Shown: positions 23,894 through 33,456 of the stretch, in pieces
Layout of the letters: every line of letters begins with the position of its first letter
How positions within the stretch are numbered: position 1 is the first letter of the stretch
Origin: Pseudomonas sp. ANT_H4
GTDB taxonomy: Bacteria; Pseudomonadota; Gammaproteobacteria; Pseudomonadales; Pseudomonadaceae
Direction of reading: 5' to 3'
Length of the DNA: 64,000 nucleotides
Assembly (NCBI RefSeq): GCF_008369295.1
Contig: NZ_VOBG01000014.1
Coordinates: forward strand, 85,682-149,681
Position numbers and translations under genes: made by a program
Notes under the pieces: generated by a model
Databases searched by the model: none
What the model was told of the DNA's origin: nothing
The model's input: the letters and a program-made list of their open reading frames with translations, nothing else

Positions 23894-24376
23894 TTATTCG
23901 GGAGGACGCTCAAAAAGCATCTCTAAAAACGCTGAAAAGGAAGACGCAACAAAAGATAATTCGTCATCGCTACCGGGAGATGCTTCATGATGCCACATCA
24001 CTACGCCTGGATCTTCAGACTGACGGTTCTCACGATAATCAAAACAGAGCGCATCGCCATTCCCTAGCACCGAAAAAATAATCAAACCTTGAACAAAATC
24101 CTCGGGTGGGTGTTGATACTTCATCTCCATTGTTTCAAATGAGCCCTCGATTTCACCGAAAGGCAAAAACATACCGGCGCTGCTCGTGACATCTACTCCG
24201 AGGAGACGATTATAAAACTTAAAAACGGGCTTATTCAAAATAAACGCGCCATTAAACCCTATTGAAATCTTTTTGTATTTTTCAGGAAAAACTACACCTG
24301 CCAGTGTTTCAAACGCTGCTATTTCAGCAGCATCACCTTGACCATAATACGAATCAAAACTTACGCCTGCGATCAT
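23894..24376 (-). CDS. SMI1/KNR4 (SUKH) family immunity protein
   Basis: This 160-residue protein has a SUKH-type fold: EIAAFETLAGVVFPEKYKKI near the N-terminus, then GFNGAFI, GMFLPFGEI and a C-terminal SFVASSFSAFLEMLF helix. SUKH proteins are immunity factors for many nuclease toxins, often of the HNH/EndoVII group. The start codon lies one base past the stop of the CdiA-like gene, so the two are translationally coupled as a toxin-immunity pair. GC is low. The immunity role follows from the family and position and is not tested. Confidence 0.85.
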   Translation of the reverse strand: MIAGVSFDSYYGQGDAAEIAAFETLAGVVFPEKYKKISIGFNGAFILNKPVFKFYNRLLGVDVTSSAGMFLPFGEIEGSFETMEMKYQHPPEDFVQGLIIFSVLGNGDALCFDYRENRQSEDPGVVMWHHEASPGSDDELSFVASSFSAFLEMLFERPPE

Positions 24377-24377
24377 T

Positions 24378-27300
24378 TTATTGCCCCTTGCTCATCGATT
24401 CCCACCCGACGTGGCGCGCACCATTATGGAAAGCCTCGGGAACCAGTTGCATCCTACCGGTATCCTGATGGTGATGCCAAGTATACCCAGGGATCTTATC
24501 CTGACCACCGCGGATTGCTTTTAGCTGTACGTCCGTGAATGCGGAACTTGGAACGGCACCACTATCTATCTGCGTTCGCAGGTCACGGGTGGCCATCCTT
24601 AACTGCCCATCGTAACTGGCAGCTCGAAACTCGCTGATATTTATATGTGTGTCGAATCTCGTAACATCATCAAATATAGGGAAGCCTTTGTTATCAAAGA
24701 CTACGCGTGCATTTGAACCATCTGGCAGCACAATATCCTTATGCATTCCCGCCAGTTTCACATTAGGCATCCCCGACGGCGGAACAGTCGTAGATAACAC
24801 ATTATCGGCACCATATTTATCGCTCAATTCCTCCCGTATATTTCGGGAGTCATAAGGCACATCGCCGAGATTACCTTGGATCGAACAACTCCCTGCATTA
24901 CAGGTATAACAAGGCCCGGTGTTATGCACCCAAGTGCTTAGCTTCCCGACATAAAACGTATGCCCAATATCCACCGTCAGGTTGTATGTCTTTCCCTGCG
25001 ACTGCAGCAGCTTTATGGATACCACGGAGATCGAAGCATCTTGCGTAGCACCATCCCCCAACGATTGCAGCTGATCGCCCGGTTTGAGCTCTATCAGTGG
25101 CACAAAGCCTTTGCGCGCCGGGACGTAGAATGGATGGCCCGGGGTGACTTGCAAGGTCTCTGTTGTACCTTCGCCTGCAGCGCCGTTTTTCACCAGCGTC
25201 AGCTGATAAATCGGCTGGTCTGTTCGAATGTGGGTAGCGGAAACCTTGGAGGCGAATGGCTCACCTCCCTCTTCAGGTTTGGTCCAGACGATATCGCCCA
25301 CCTTGAGTGCATCAATGGCTCGCTCACCATCAGGAGTGGCAACCATCGTCCCAGCAGCAAAACAGCAGGGGCTATAGCCAGCTAATTTCGCCTGAGCTTG
25401 GTTGGCAAACTGTTCGGTGCCCTTGCCGGCCGCGGCATCTATGCCTTTACCTGCAACAGACTCGAGACCTTTACCAGCAACCGTTTCAGCCGCCTTCCCT
25501 GCAATAGCCTCCGTACCTTTGACCGCCAATACATCCCGCGCAGCCAACTCTTTGATCGCGTTTAAGAGTGTTCCCTTACCTACTCCACCGATAGGCATAA
25601 GCTCAGCAAGGAGCTTTAGATCGATATTTGAATTGATGCCGCCGCCCACCAATACACGTAGTCGGTCTATTTGCTCTGCTTGGGAAATGGCGTCAGAACT
25701 GAGCGCGGCGATTTCAGGGAGCTTCCTGATAGCCGTACCCTCTCCGTATTGCTCGGCCCACGCATCAGGCACGACCCCCATACCACCGGGTTCATTGTTG
25801 TAGGTGGTGTTACTCGAAGGATTGAATAGCCGCGAGTCTGTGTACTGCTTGTCTGTAGACTTGAACGCAACTACCTGAGCCCCGTTCGCGACAATCGGGC
25901 TACCATCTGCCCAGGTCAGAAGGACTTTCTCGTTTTGCAGCTTAGTGATCACTTCCCGCGCAACACTCAGGTCGTCACCCAATGCCTGCCCCTCAGGGTT
26001 GGTAGGGCTGTAGCGGGCAAGAACTCCTTGGAGCTCATTGTTGGTTTTCTGATCGACTTCACCTCCCGCAACAAACGTCAGGAGAGCGTCCCACTCAAAG
26101 CCAGATCGGCTTTTCTTTGTGGCATCTAGACTCTTGGCCTCCTGAGCCAATCTTTTCTCTTCTTGGACGTGCAATTTCCGGTTGTACGATTGTGCATTCC
26201 CAGCGATTTCAGAGCCCATGGCGACATCGCCATTAACACTGGCCGCAGCGAGTAAACCCACCAGCTTGGACGCCGCATTGACCAGTCGATCATGCTCTGC
26301 TGGATCACTGCTACTGAGCAGAGGCGACTTATCCAACGCCACAATAAGCGCCTCATTAGCGCCCGCAGCAATCGCCCCCGTTTTGAAGTCGCCGCCCATT
26401 GCTTCCGAAAGCAACCCGCCCACAACGGCGTGCAGTGCTGTTTTACTCAGGCCACTGTCTTGAAGTTTGAAGGCATTGCCAAAATCACCTACGCCTGTGA
26501 ACGAGGTCGCCTGCAGTACATCGAAAAGGCTGCCCTTCATGGCGTCCTTGAAGCTGCCTTGCCCAAGCGCTTCAGAAAGCGTTCCGCGCACGGCTCCGCC
26601 TGCCAATTGGATCGTTCCGAAACGCCCAATAGCGGCCGGGTCGTTCCAGTGAGGCACTACGCTGGGACCGCTCACTTTGTTGGTAACAGGGTCGCTTTGT
26701 GCGCCGAACCAATTGCCACTGGCGTAATTCACGAAGCCTGCTGAGGCGCCAGCGATCAGCGATTGCTTCATGCTGTCGCTGCTAAAGGTTTCCTTTAAAG
26801 CCGCGCCCAGGTTGCCCTTGTTGTTTATCGTGCTCACCACGCCGGTGCTGGCAAGAGAGGTCAAAGACGCGGTGGCGATGATGTTTCCTAGACCTGCTGC
26901 CGTACCCGCAACTGCCGCCGTCGTAGACGTTGCAGCTGTAGCCGCCGTCGCAGCAGCCATAGTCGACCCGGCACCCACAGCGCTGCCAGCTGATGCCGCG
27001 AGTGCACTGGCAGCACCTGCCGTCAATACGGTGACGACAATGATGATCGCCAGCATTGCACCTTGGCCAAGGCTGGAATGGCTGTATTTGAAGGAGTCGT
27101 GCAGTTCCTTCACATGCCGCCAATCCACATCCCCACGCTTCTCGGCTTCTTTCAACCAAGCCAACTGTGGATCTGCTTTCACCATCACATCAATCGTCTG
27201 GCTGACTGTGTTCTGATCGATCTGCTTGATATCAATCTTCAAGCCATCAACGGCCTTAATCGCCAACTGCCCCTGCGCCATCAACTCACTCTGGCGCAGC

Positions 27301-30300
27301 GTCTCGTCGGTATTGCCTTTACCCTTGGCGCTGGTCCACGCCAGGTCGCTCTTACTCTTCTCGTGGCTCTCTTGATGCAGGTCCTTGACCGCTTCAAACG
27401 TCACCGCGCCGCCGCTGGCAATCGTCAGATCGTTGCCACTGCTGAGCTTGGCCCGCTGATACAGCTGGTCGCCGCCACTGGCCAATGTCAGGTCACCGCC
27501 GGTCTTGATCTCAGTGCCGACGTTGGTGACGCGGGTGACTTCATCGCGCTTGGTTTTCTTCGCGCCCCAGCCACCGTTCTCCTTCATGTCATACAAGGTA
27601 TGCGTGCTGTTCTGCGCCGCCAGCAAATTCAACTTATCCCCGCTATACAGATAAGCCTCATTGCCCGCACTGATCTTGCTCGCCACAATCGTAGTGTCGC
27701 GCCCCGCCTGGCTCGTAAAGTCCCTGCCCGCCGTCAGCACACTGGCTAACTGCGTGGTCTGCTCATCCGCCGTCTTGATGCGTTTCTTGCCGTGTTTTTC
27801 CTTGCCCTCGACGTTGTGCATGTCGCTGACCGAGGCGACGTTGAGGTCGCGACCGGCGGCGATGTTGAGGTCTTTGCCGGCGGTGGCGGCGGTGGCGGTG
27901 CTGCCGATGATGTTGACGTCTTGTCCGGCCTGCATGTTGATGCTGCCGCCCGCCGTGACGCTGGCGGCGAGGTTTTTGACGTCGGTGGTGATGCTGGATT
28001 TCTCGCCGCCGTCGCGGGTCTCGTGTTTGACGCTGGTGTCGCTGGCGGCGATGAGGTTTAGGTCGCGGCCGGCGGTGAGGTTGGCGTCGTTGCCAGCGGT
28101 GAGGGCGCCGCGGTTGGTGAGGTCGCGCCCGGCGTCGATGGCGAGGTTTTCGCGGGCGACGATGGTGCCGGCGCCGGTGTCGGTGAGGGTGCGCATGCCG
28201 ACGCCGTCACGCACCTGGATGGCGGTGGTGTCGTTGGTGATGTCGCCTTTAAGCGCCGTGAGGCTGACTTGCTTGCCGCGAATTTCGCCGGCCATGGCGT
28301 TGCGAATGCTGTCCTGGGCCAGCAGGCTGAGGTTGTTGCCAGCTTCGACCAGGCCGCCGGTGTAGAGGCTGCCGCTGCTGATGGCGGTAAGGTTGTTGCT
28401 GGCGCGCAGGGTGCCGACGTTGATCAGGTCGCCGCCGGTGACCAGGTTGAGGTCGCGGCCCTGGATCAGGCTGTTGCCGCGCACGTTGCGCGAGTCGGCC
28501 TGGGCCAGGTACAGCACCGGCACGAGGACGGTCTGGCCGTCGATGACGCGGTTTTCCATCCACACGATGTCGTGGGTCAGGGCGCCGACTTGCTGGCCGG
28601 TGAGGGCCACGCCGAGGCTCAGGCGCAGGGCGTCTTTGCTGGCCAGGCCGTTGTCCATCAGGTAGCGGAACTGGTCGGCGTCGCTGTAGAGGCCACCGGC
28701 GAGGAAGCGTTGGCCGGTTTGCGCGAGCACGGCGTCGCGGATCAGGCGGGTTTCGTACTGGCCGTCACCGAGCCGGCGCCAGGCGTTGTCGGCGCTGTAG
28801 CCGAGCTTGCCGAGCATGTAGTCGGAGCTGAGGAAGCCTGATACGGAGGTGAACTCGGGGTTGGTCTCGATCAGGTAATGGCTGGTGGGGTCGGCGTTCT
28901 TGACGAACAGGCCGTACTCGCCCTTGGGCAGTTGGAAGGTCGGCGAGGTGGTGGGGTCGACCGGGGCGAACGCGGTGCCGGTGTAGTCCACGGGCACGAA
29001 ACCGCCGCCTGGGGCTACGCCCACTACGGGCAATACGCTGCCCGGTGCCTGGGCGCTCGGGTCGTTGGCGTGTTTGCTCAGGTTGATGTTGATGCCGCCG
29101 ACCGGGATGCCGGTCTGGTCATCGCCGAGGGTGCCGGTCAACTGGGCCAGGGTGTTGTTGTGCAGTGTGCCGTTTTGCAGGGTACGGGCGACGTTGAGGT
29201 TGACGGTGCCGCCCGCTTGCAGGGTGGCGTCGTAGCCGGGGCCGCCGTTGTTGGTCCAGGTGGTGACGTCGCTTGAGTGGACGAAAGGCAGTCTATTGGG
29301 CGAGCGGCTTTTCAGTTCTTCGAAGCGCGCCTTGTCGAAATGCCCAGCCGCCGTGGCCGCATTGAACGCGGGCACGTCGACATATTGCATGCGTTCAAAC
29401 AAATCGTCGGAAACGTGACCTGGCGTGCCGATGACAAGCTTGCGCTGACCCGTGCGCGTCGCGGCACCCTGGTTGAGCAGGTCACCGGCGGTGATGCTCA
29501 GGTCGCCATTGGCGGCCATCAGGCTGTAGCGGTTCTGCACATTGTCACCTTGCAGCAGCATGTTTTTGCCAGCCACCAGGCGCGCCGAGACCGAATCCTT
29601 GGTCGCCGCCTCAAGGTACGTCTCGTAGATGGTGATCTCGCCACGTTCCCAGTTGTCTTTCTCGCCGCAGTGCTGGTGACAGATCCAACTCAAGCTGCCG
29701 GTGGTCAGCGTCTGCCCGAGTTCGAATTCATCTTTGGCGTTTTCGATGAAGCCCGCGTTGATGCCGATCGAGCCTTCGCTTTCCACGGTGCCGGAGCGGT
29801 TGCTGAACAGCACGGCACGCCCGCCATTTACCGCCGCAAAACTCAGGTTGCCCTTGCTGTAGACGTCGCCGTACAGGTTGCTGAAACCATTGCTGCGCAA
29901 GGTCATGTCGCCGCCGCTGAACAGCAGCGTATCGGCAGCATTGGTAATGCCGTTGACGGCGGTGAGGTTCACTGCGCCCTGGGCACCGAGGGTGCCACGG
30001 TTGTTGATTTGCGCTGCGGCGATATCCAGCTGCTGGCGGGCGGTGAGGAAGCCGAGGTTGTCCAGGGTGCCGCCGAGGGTCAGGCGGGCATTGGTGGCCG
30101 CCAGACGGCCGCCGTTCTGGCTGAGGTTGTTGGCTGCGACGGTGAGTGTTTGCAGGGCCGATACGCGGCCGCTGTTGGTCATCTCGCCGGTGGTGATGCT
30201 CACGTCACCGTCGCTAAGCAGCTCGCCGCCGTTGTTCAGGCTCGCCACATCAAGGGTCAAGCCCTTGCCGCTGGCCATGCGGTCGCCGGCCTTGAGGGTC

Positions 30301-33300
30301 AGGCCCTGGGCGCTCTTGTAGGTGAGGACTTCGTTGAGTTGTACGCGGCCCAGGCCGTCGACGGTGCCGAACGCCCAGTCGGCGGTGCCCATGCCATTGA
30401 TAGTGCCTTGGCTGCCGCTGAGGCTGGCGGTGTTGAGGCGGAACAGGCCGGTGCCGGCGTGTTGGATCTGACCGGCCTGGTTGTTGAGGCTGGCAGCGTC
30501 GAGGCGCAATGTCTGGCTGCCAAATTCGAGGGTGCCGTTCTGGTTATTCAGCGCACCGCTGAGGTTGAGACTGCTGTCGGTGCCGCCCAGGGCGCGCAGT
30601 TGCCCGTTGGCGCTGTTGTCCAGGTTGCCGCCGTTGAGGCTCAGGCCCTGATTGGCTTCGATCAGGCCACCCTGGTTGATAAGAGTATCGCGTGAGGTCA
30701 GGTTGAGTTGGTTGCCGCTGATCTGGCCGCCCGCGCTGTTGTCGAGGGTGGCGCCGCTGACGGTCACCTGCTCTTTGCCGAACAGTTTGCCGCCTCGGTT
30801 GGCCAAGGCTTCGACGGTCAGTTGCAGGTTGCCGACCAGGCTTGCCATCAGGCCGTCGCTGCCGTTGTCGAGCTTGTCAGCGGTGACGGTCAGGCTGTCG
30901 CCTTGCACGGTGCCGCCCTGGTTATCCAGGCGGGCGGTGTGCAGTTCGGTAAGGGCGCCGCCGCTGAGGATCAGGCCTTTGCGGTTGCTCACGTCCTGGC
31001 CGCTGTAGCTCAGGCCCCCGGCGCCGGCCAGCAGTTGGCCGCCGTCATTGTTATTCAGGTGCTGCGCGGCGATATCCAGACGCTTACCGCGCAGGGTGCC
31101 ACCGTCGTTGTTAAGGGTGGTGAGATGCTTGACCAATACGCTGCGTTCGCCCGCGTCGATCTGGCCGCCGACGTTGGTCAGCAGGTTGCTGACGTTGAGG
31201 GTGATGTCGCCGCCATCGCTGACCAGCGCGCCCTTGTCGCTGTTGTTGAAGCTCTGCGCCGTCACCTCGACGGTTTGACCAAGCAGAATGCCGGCACTGT
31301 TGTCGAAACGCTCACCGCGCAGTTGCAGGAGACCTTCGCTCTGGATGCGGCCCTGTGCGTTGAGCAACTGGCCCGGGCCGTTGAGCAGCAGGCTTACGCC
31401 CTGGGCGCCACCGGCCAGCAGGCCGGCGTTGCGGTTGTCGAGGCCGGAGGCGCGCACGTCGAGCCCGTCCCCCAACACGCGCCCGGCGCGGTTGTCGATA
31501 TCACCACCGGCGACGTCGAGCAGCAGTTGCTTGCCGACGATTACGCCGCTTTGGTTATCCAGGTTCGCGGCGTGCAGTTCGATATCGCCCTGCCCGGCCT
31601 GTAAGCGGCCCTGGGCGTTGTTGAGCTTTTGCGCGGCGGTGAGGGTCAGCTTGCCGCTGTCGGCGCTCAGTACGCCGCCTGCGTTGCTGCTGAGGTTGCC
31701 CGCCTTGACGTTGAGGTCTGTGCTGGCCTGGGCGAAACCCTGGTTGTTGTTGAAGCTGTTGTTGACGGTGAGGTTGAGCGCGCCGCCGTCGGCCTGGATC
31801 AGGCCCTTGAGGCTGTTGTCGAGGTCGCTGGCGTTGACTGTGGCGGTCTTGGCGACCAGTACGCCGTTCTGGTTATTCAGCTTGCCGGCGTTGACGGTCA
31901 AGTCGTTGGCGATGACTTGACCACCACTGTTGTTCAGGTCGGCACTGCTCAGCACCAGGCTGCCACCGGCCATTTCGATACGGCCTTGGCGGTTGTCTAG
32001 GGAGGCGCTGTTGAGCGTAGCGGCCTGGTCCTCGCCGAAGCGAATCAGCCCGCCGAGGTTGACGATGGCCGGTGAGCTAATCGCCAGGCTCTGTTCGCCG
32101 AACAGGCGTGCGCTGGCACCTTGGTTGGTCAGTTTGGCGCTGCTGACCTCGACAGTCTTGGCCTGGATGATCGCGCCCTGGTTGGTCAGCGCCTGCGCGG
32201 CGGTGATCGCCAGTGCGCGGCTGGCCAGCAGGTTGCCGCTGGTGTTGACGGTCTGCGCGTTGACCACCAGGTCACCGGTGGCGTTGCGGCTGTTGTCGGG
32301 CGCAACGCCGGCTTCGATGATGCCCGGGTTGGTGACCTTGATCGCGTTGAGTTCGATGCGCTGACCCGCGGCCAGGCTCTTTTGGTTGACCAGTTCTTCG
32401 GCACTGCTCACCTGCACATTGCCGGTGGCGTAGACCTTGTCGGTCAGGTTCACGTTCTGCGCGGTGACCTTGAGATTACCGGTGGCCGCCGTCTGCGCCA
32501 TGCTCAGGTGCCCATTGGCATCCAACTGGATATCCCCACCACTGGCGGCCAGCGTACCGTCGAGCTTCACGCCCACGCCGGCTTCGGTGCCGACCAGCTT
32601 GATGGCGCCTGCGTACATGCCGCCCAGCGCCGAGGAGTCAATCGCCAGCTCCGGCTTGGCGCTACCGTCATCGGCACGCGCGGTGGTCTTTAGGCTTTGG
32701 GCATCGACGTCGTTACGCCCGGCGATCACGGTCAATTCGCGTGCGTTGATCTGCGCATTGATCTTGGCCGAGCGGGTGATGATCTCGAAGCGGTCGACGT
32801 TACTGGCGTTCAGGCCCTGGCCGTCGATGGTCACGGCACCGCCGTCAACCTGGTAGCGCTGCAACTGGCCGCTCGCGTCGAGCACCGGTTTGCCGGTAGT
32901 GAGGGTCACGTTGGGAGTGTTGATGAAGCCGCAGCCGCTGCACGTGACGCCGTAAGGGTTGGCCACGATGACCTTGGCCGACTGGCCCGCCACTTCGGTG
33001 TAGCCGCGTAATTGGCTGGGGCTGCCGCCGTTGACTTCGTTGAGGATAACGCTGGCCGCGCCGCCTTTGAGGTTCGGGTTGCCGACGATAAAGCCGCCCA
33101 ATTGGGTGTTGGTCACCGCACCATTGGCGTTGTTGAGGATCACGCCGTTGGGGCCGACGTTGTAGTCCTTGAATTGGTTATGGGACAAGCCGCTGCCATT
33201 GGGAGTGGCGATGTTCACCACTGGTACGCCATTGCCGGCCTGGCCGACGGTGGTGCCTGGCGCACTGACCACAATGCCTTCGGCCTGGGCCAGCAGCGGC

Positions 33301-33431
33301 TGCCAGAACAACGCGTTGGCCAGGATCAGCGCCAGGCCGCGCTTGGGTAGGCCCCAGAACGAGTCGCGGCTTTTCAGTGCAGAAGAAGGCTGGCGAGCCA
33401 GAAAGGCAAAGTGGCGAACATCCATTGTCAT
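24378..33431 (-). CDS. TpsA/CdiA-type haemagglutinin with HINT and WHH nuclease toxin tip
   Basis: This 3017-residue exoprotein is exported by the adjacent TpsB. It has an extended signal peptide (about 1-50) and a TPS secretion domain (about 52-185, with LSHNQFKDYNVGPNGVILNN and GNPNL). A very long run of filamentous-haemagglutinin repeats covers about 250-1300 and 1700-2200, and a hydrophobic Ala/Gly-rich segment lies near 2250-2330. A HINT autoprocessing domain spans about 2690-2837 (CFAAGTMVATPDG to WVHN). The last 180 residues are the toxin: an HNH/EndoVII nuclease with the WHHHQ motif at 2985-2989, then GRMQLVP. The final 0.6 kb is AT-rich relative to the stalk, a usual sign of tip exchange. 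HINT replaces the VENN motif of classical CdiA. It could also act as an adhesin. Confidence 0.9.
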   Translation of the reverse strand: MTMDVRHFAFLARQPSSALKSRDSFWGLPKRGLALILANALFWQPLLAQAEGIVVSAPGTTVGQAGNGVPVVNIATPNGSGLSHNQFKDYNVGPNGVILNNANGAVTNTQLGGFIVGNPNLKGGAASVILNEVNGGSPSQLRGYTEVAGQSAKVIVANPYGVTCSGCGFINTPNVTLTTGKPVLDASGQLQRYQVDGGAVTIDGQGLNASNVDRFEIITRSAKINAQINARELTVIAGRNDVDAQSLKTTARADDGSAKPELAIDSSALGGMYAGAIKLVGTEAGVGVKLDGTLAASGGDIQLDANGHLSMAQTAATGNLKVTAQNVNLTDKVYATGNVQVSSAEELVNQKSLAAGQRIELNAIKVTNPGIIEAGVAPDNSRNATGDLVVNAQTVNTSGNLLASRALAITAAQALTNQGAIIQAKTVEVSSAKLTNQGASARLFGEQSLAISSPAIVNLGGLIRFGEDQAATLNSASLDNRQGRIEMAGGSLVLSSADLNNSGGQVIANDLTVNAGKLNNQNGVLVAKTATVNASDLDNSLKGLIQADGGALNLTVNNSFNNNQGFAQASTDLNVKAGNLSSNAGGVLSADSGKLTLTAAQKLNNAQGRLQAGQGDIELHAANLDNQSGVIVGKQLLLDVAGGDIDNRAGRVLGDGLDVRASGLDNRNAGLLAGGAQGVSLLLNGPGQLLNAQGRIQSEGLLQLRGERFDNSAGILLGQTVEVTAQSFNNSDKGALVSDGGDITLNVSNLLTNVGGQIDAGERSVLVKHLTTLNNDGGTLRGKRLDIAAQHLNNNDGGQLLAGAGGLSYSGQDVSNRKGLILSGGALTELHTARLDNQGGTVQGDSLTVTADKLDNGSDGLMASLVGNLQLTVEALANRGGKLFGKEQVTVSGATLDNSAGGQISGNQLNLTSRDTLINQGGLIEANQGLSLNGGNLDNSANGQLRALGGTDSSLNLSGALNNQNGTLEFGSQTLRLDAASLNNQAGQIQHAGTGLFRLNTASLSGSQGTINGMGTADWAFGTVDGLGRVQLNEVLTYKSAQGLTLKAGDRMASGKGLTLDVASLNNGGELLSDGDVSITTGEMTNSGRVSALQTLTVAANNLSQNGGRLAATNARLTLGGTLDNLGFLTARQQLDIAAAQINNRGTLGAQGAVNLTAVNGITNAADTLLFSGGDMTLRSNGFSNLYGDVYSKGNLSFAAVNGGRAVLFSNRSGTVESEGSIGINAGFIENAKDEFELGQTLTTGSLSWICHQHCGEKDNWERGEITIYETYLEAATKDSVSARLVAGKNMLLQGDNVQNRYSLMAANGDLSITAGDLLNQGAATRTGQRKLVIGTPGHVSDDLFERMQYVDVPAFNAATAAGHFDKARFEELKSRSPNRLPFVHSSDVTTWTNNGGPGYDATLQAGGTVNLNVARTLQNGTLHNNTLAQLTGTLGDDQTGIPVGGININLSKHANDPSAQAPGSVLPVVGVAPGGGFVPVDYTGTAFAPVDPTTSPTFQLPKGEYGLFVKNADPTSHYLIETNPEFTSVSGFLSSDYMLGKLGYSADNAWRRLGDGQYETRLIRDAVLAQTGQRFLAGGLYSDADQFRYLMDNGLASKDALRLSLGVALTGQQVGALTHDIVWMENRVIDGQTVLVPVLYLAQADSRNVRGNSLIQGRDLNLVTGGDLINVGTLRASNNLTAISSGSLYTGGLVEAGNNLSLLAQDSIRNAMAGEIRGKQVSLTALKGDITNDTTAIQVRDGVGMRTLTDTGAGTIVARENLAIDAGRDLTNRGALTAGNDANLTAGRDLNLIAASDTSVKHETRDGGEKSSITTDVKNLAASVTAGGSINMQAGQDVNIIGSTATAATAGKDLNIAAGRDLNVASVSDMHNVEGKEKHGKKRIKTADEQTTQLASVLTAGRDFTSQAGRDTTIVASKISAGNEAYLYSGDKLNLLAAQNSTHTLYDMKENGGWGAKKTKRDEVTRVTNVGTEIKTGGDLTLASGGDQLYQRAKLSSGNDLTIASGGAVTFEAVKDLHQESHEKSKSDLAWTSAKGKGNTDETLRQSELMAQGQLAIKAVDGLKIDIKQIDQNTVSQTIDVMVKADPQLAWLKEAEKRGDVDWRHVKELHDSFKYSHSSLGQGAMLAIIIVVTVLTAGAASALAASAGSAVGAGSTMAAATAATAATSTTAAVAGTAAGLGNIIATASLTSLASTGVVSTINNKGNLGAALKETFSSDSMKQSLIAGASAGFVNYASGNWFGAQSDPVTNKVSGPSVVPHWNDPAAIGRFGTIQLAGGAVRGTLSEALGQGSFKDAMKGSLFDVLQATSFTGVGDFGNAFKLQDSGLSKTALHAVVGGLLSEAMGGDFKTGAIAAGANEALIVALDKSPLLSSSDPAEHDRLVNAASKLVGLLAAASVNGDVAMGSEIAGNAQSYNRKLHVQEEKRLAQEAKSLDATKKSRSGFEWDALLTFVAGGEVDQKTNNELQGVLARYSPTNPEGQALGDDLSVAREVITKLQNEKVLLTWADGSPIVANGAQVVAFKSTDKQYTDSRLFNPSSNTTYNNEPGGMGVVPDAWAEQYGEGTAIRKLPEIAALSSDAISQAEQIDRLRVLVGGGINSNIDLKLLAELMPIGGVGKGTLLNAIKELAARDVLAVKGTEAIAGKAAETVAGKGLESVAGKGIDAAAGKGTEQFANQAQAKLAGYSPCCFAAGTMVATPDGERAIDALKVGDIVWTKPEEGGEPFASKVSATHIRTDQPIYQLTLVKNGAAGEGTTETLQVTPGHPFYVPARKGFVPLIELKPGDQLQSLGDGATQDASISVVSIKLLQSQGKTYNLTVDIGHTFYVGKLSTWVHNTGPCYTCNAGSCSIQGNLGDVPYDSRNIREELSDKYGADNVLSTTVPPSGMPNVKLAGMHKDIVLPDGSNARVVFDNKGFPIFDDVTRFDTHINISEFRAASYDGQLRMATRDLRTQIDSGAVPSSAFTDVQLKAIRGGQDKIPGYTWHHHQDTGRMQLVPEAFHNGARHVGWESMSKGQ

Positions 33432-33456
33432 ATTCTCGATGTAACGGGGCGTTGAG

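Noticed and set aside
24378..33431. Many long plus-strand open frames inside tpsA, some of several hundred codons
   Set aside because: They are antisense shadows of a GC-rich repetitive gene, with no family motifs and low-complexity composition.
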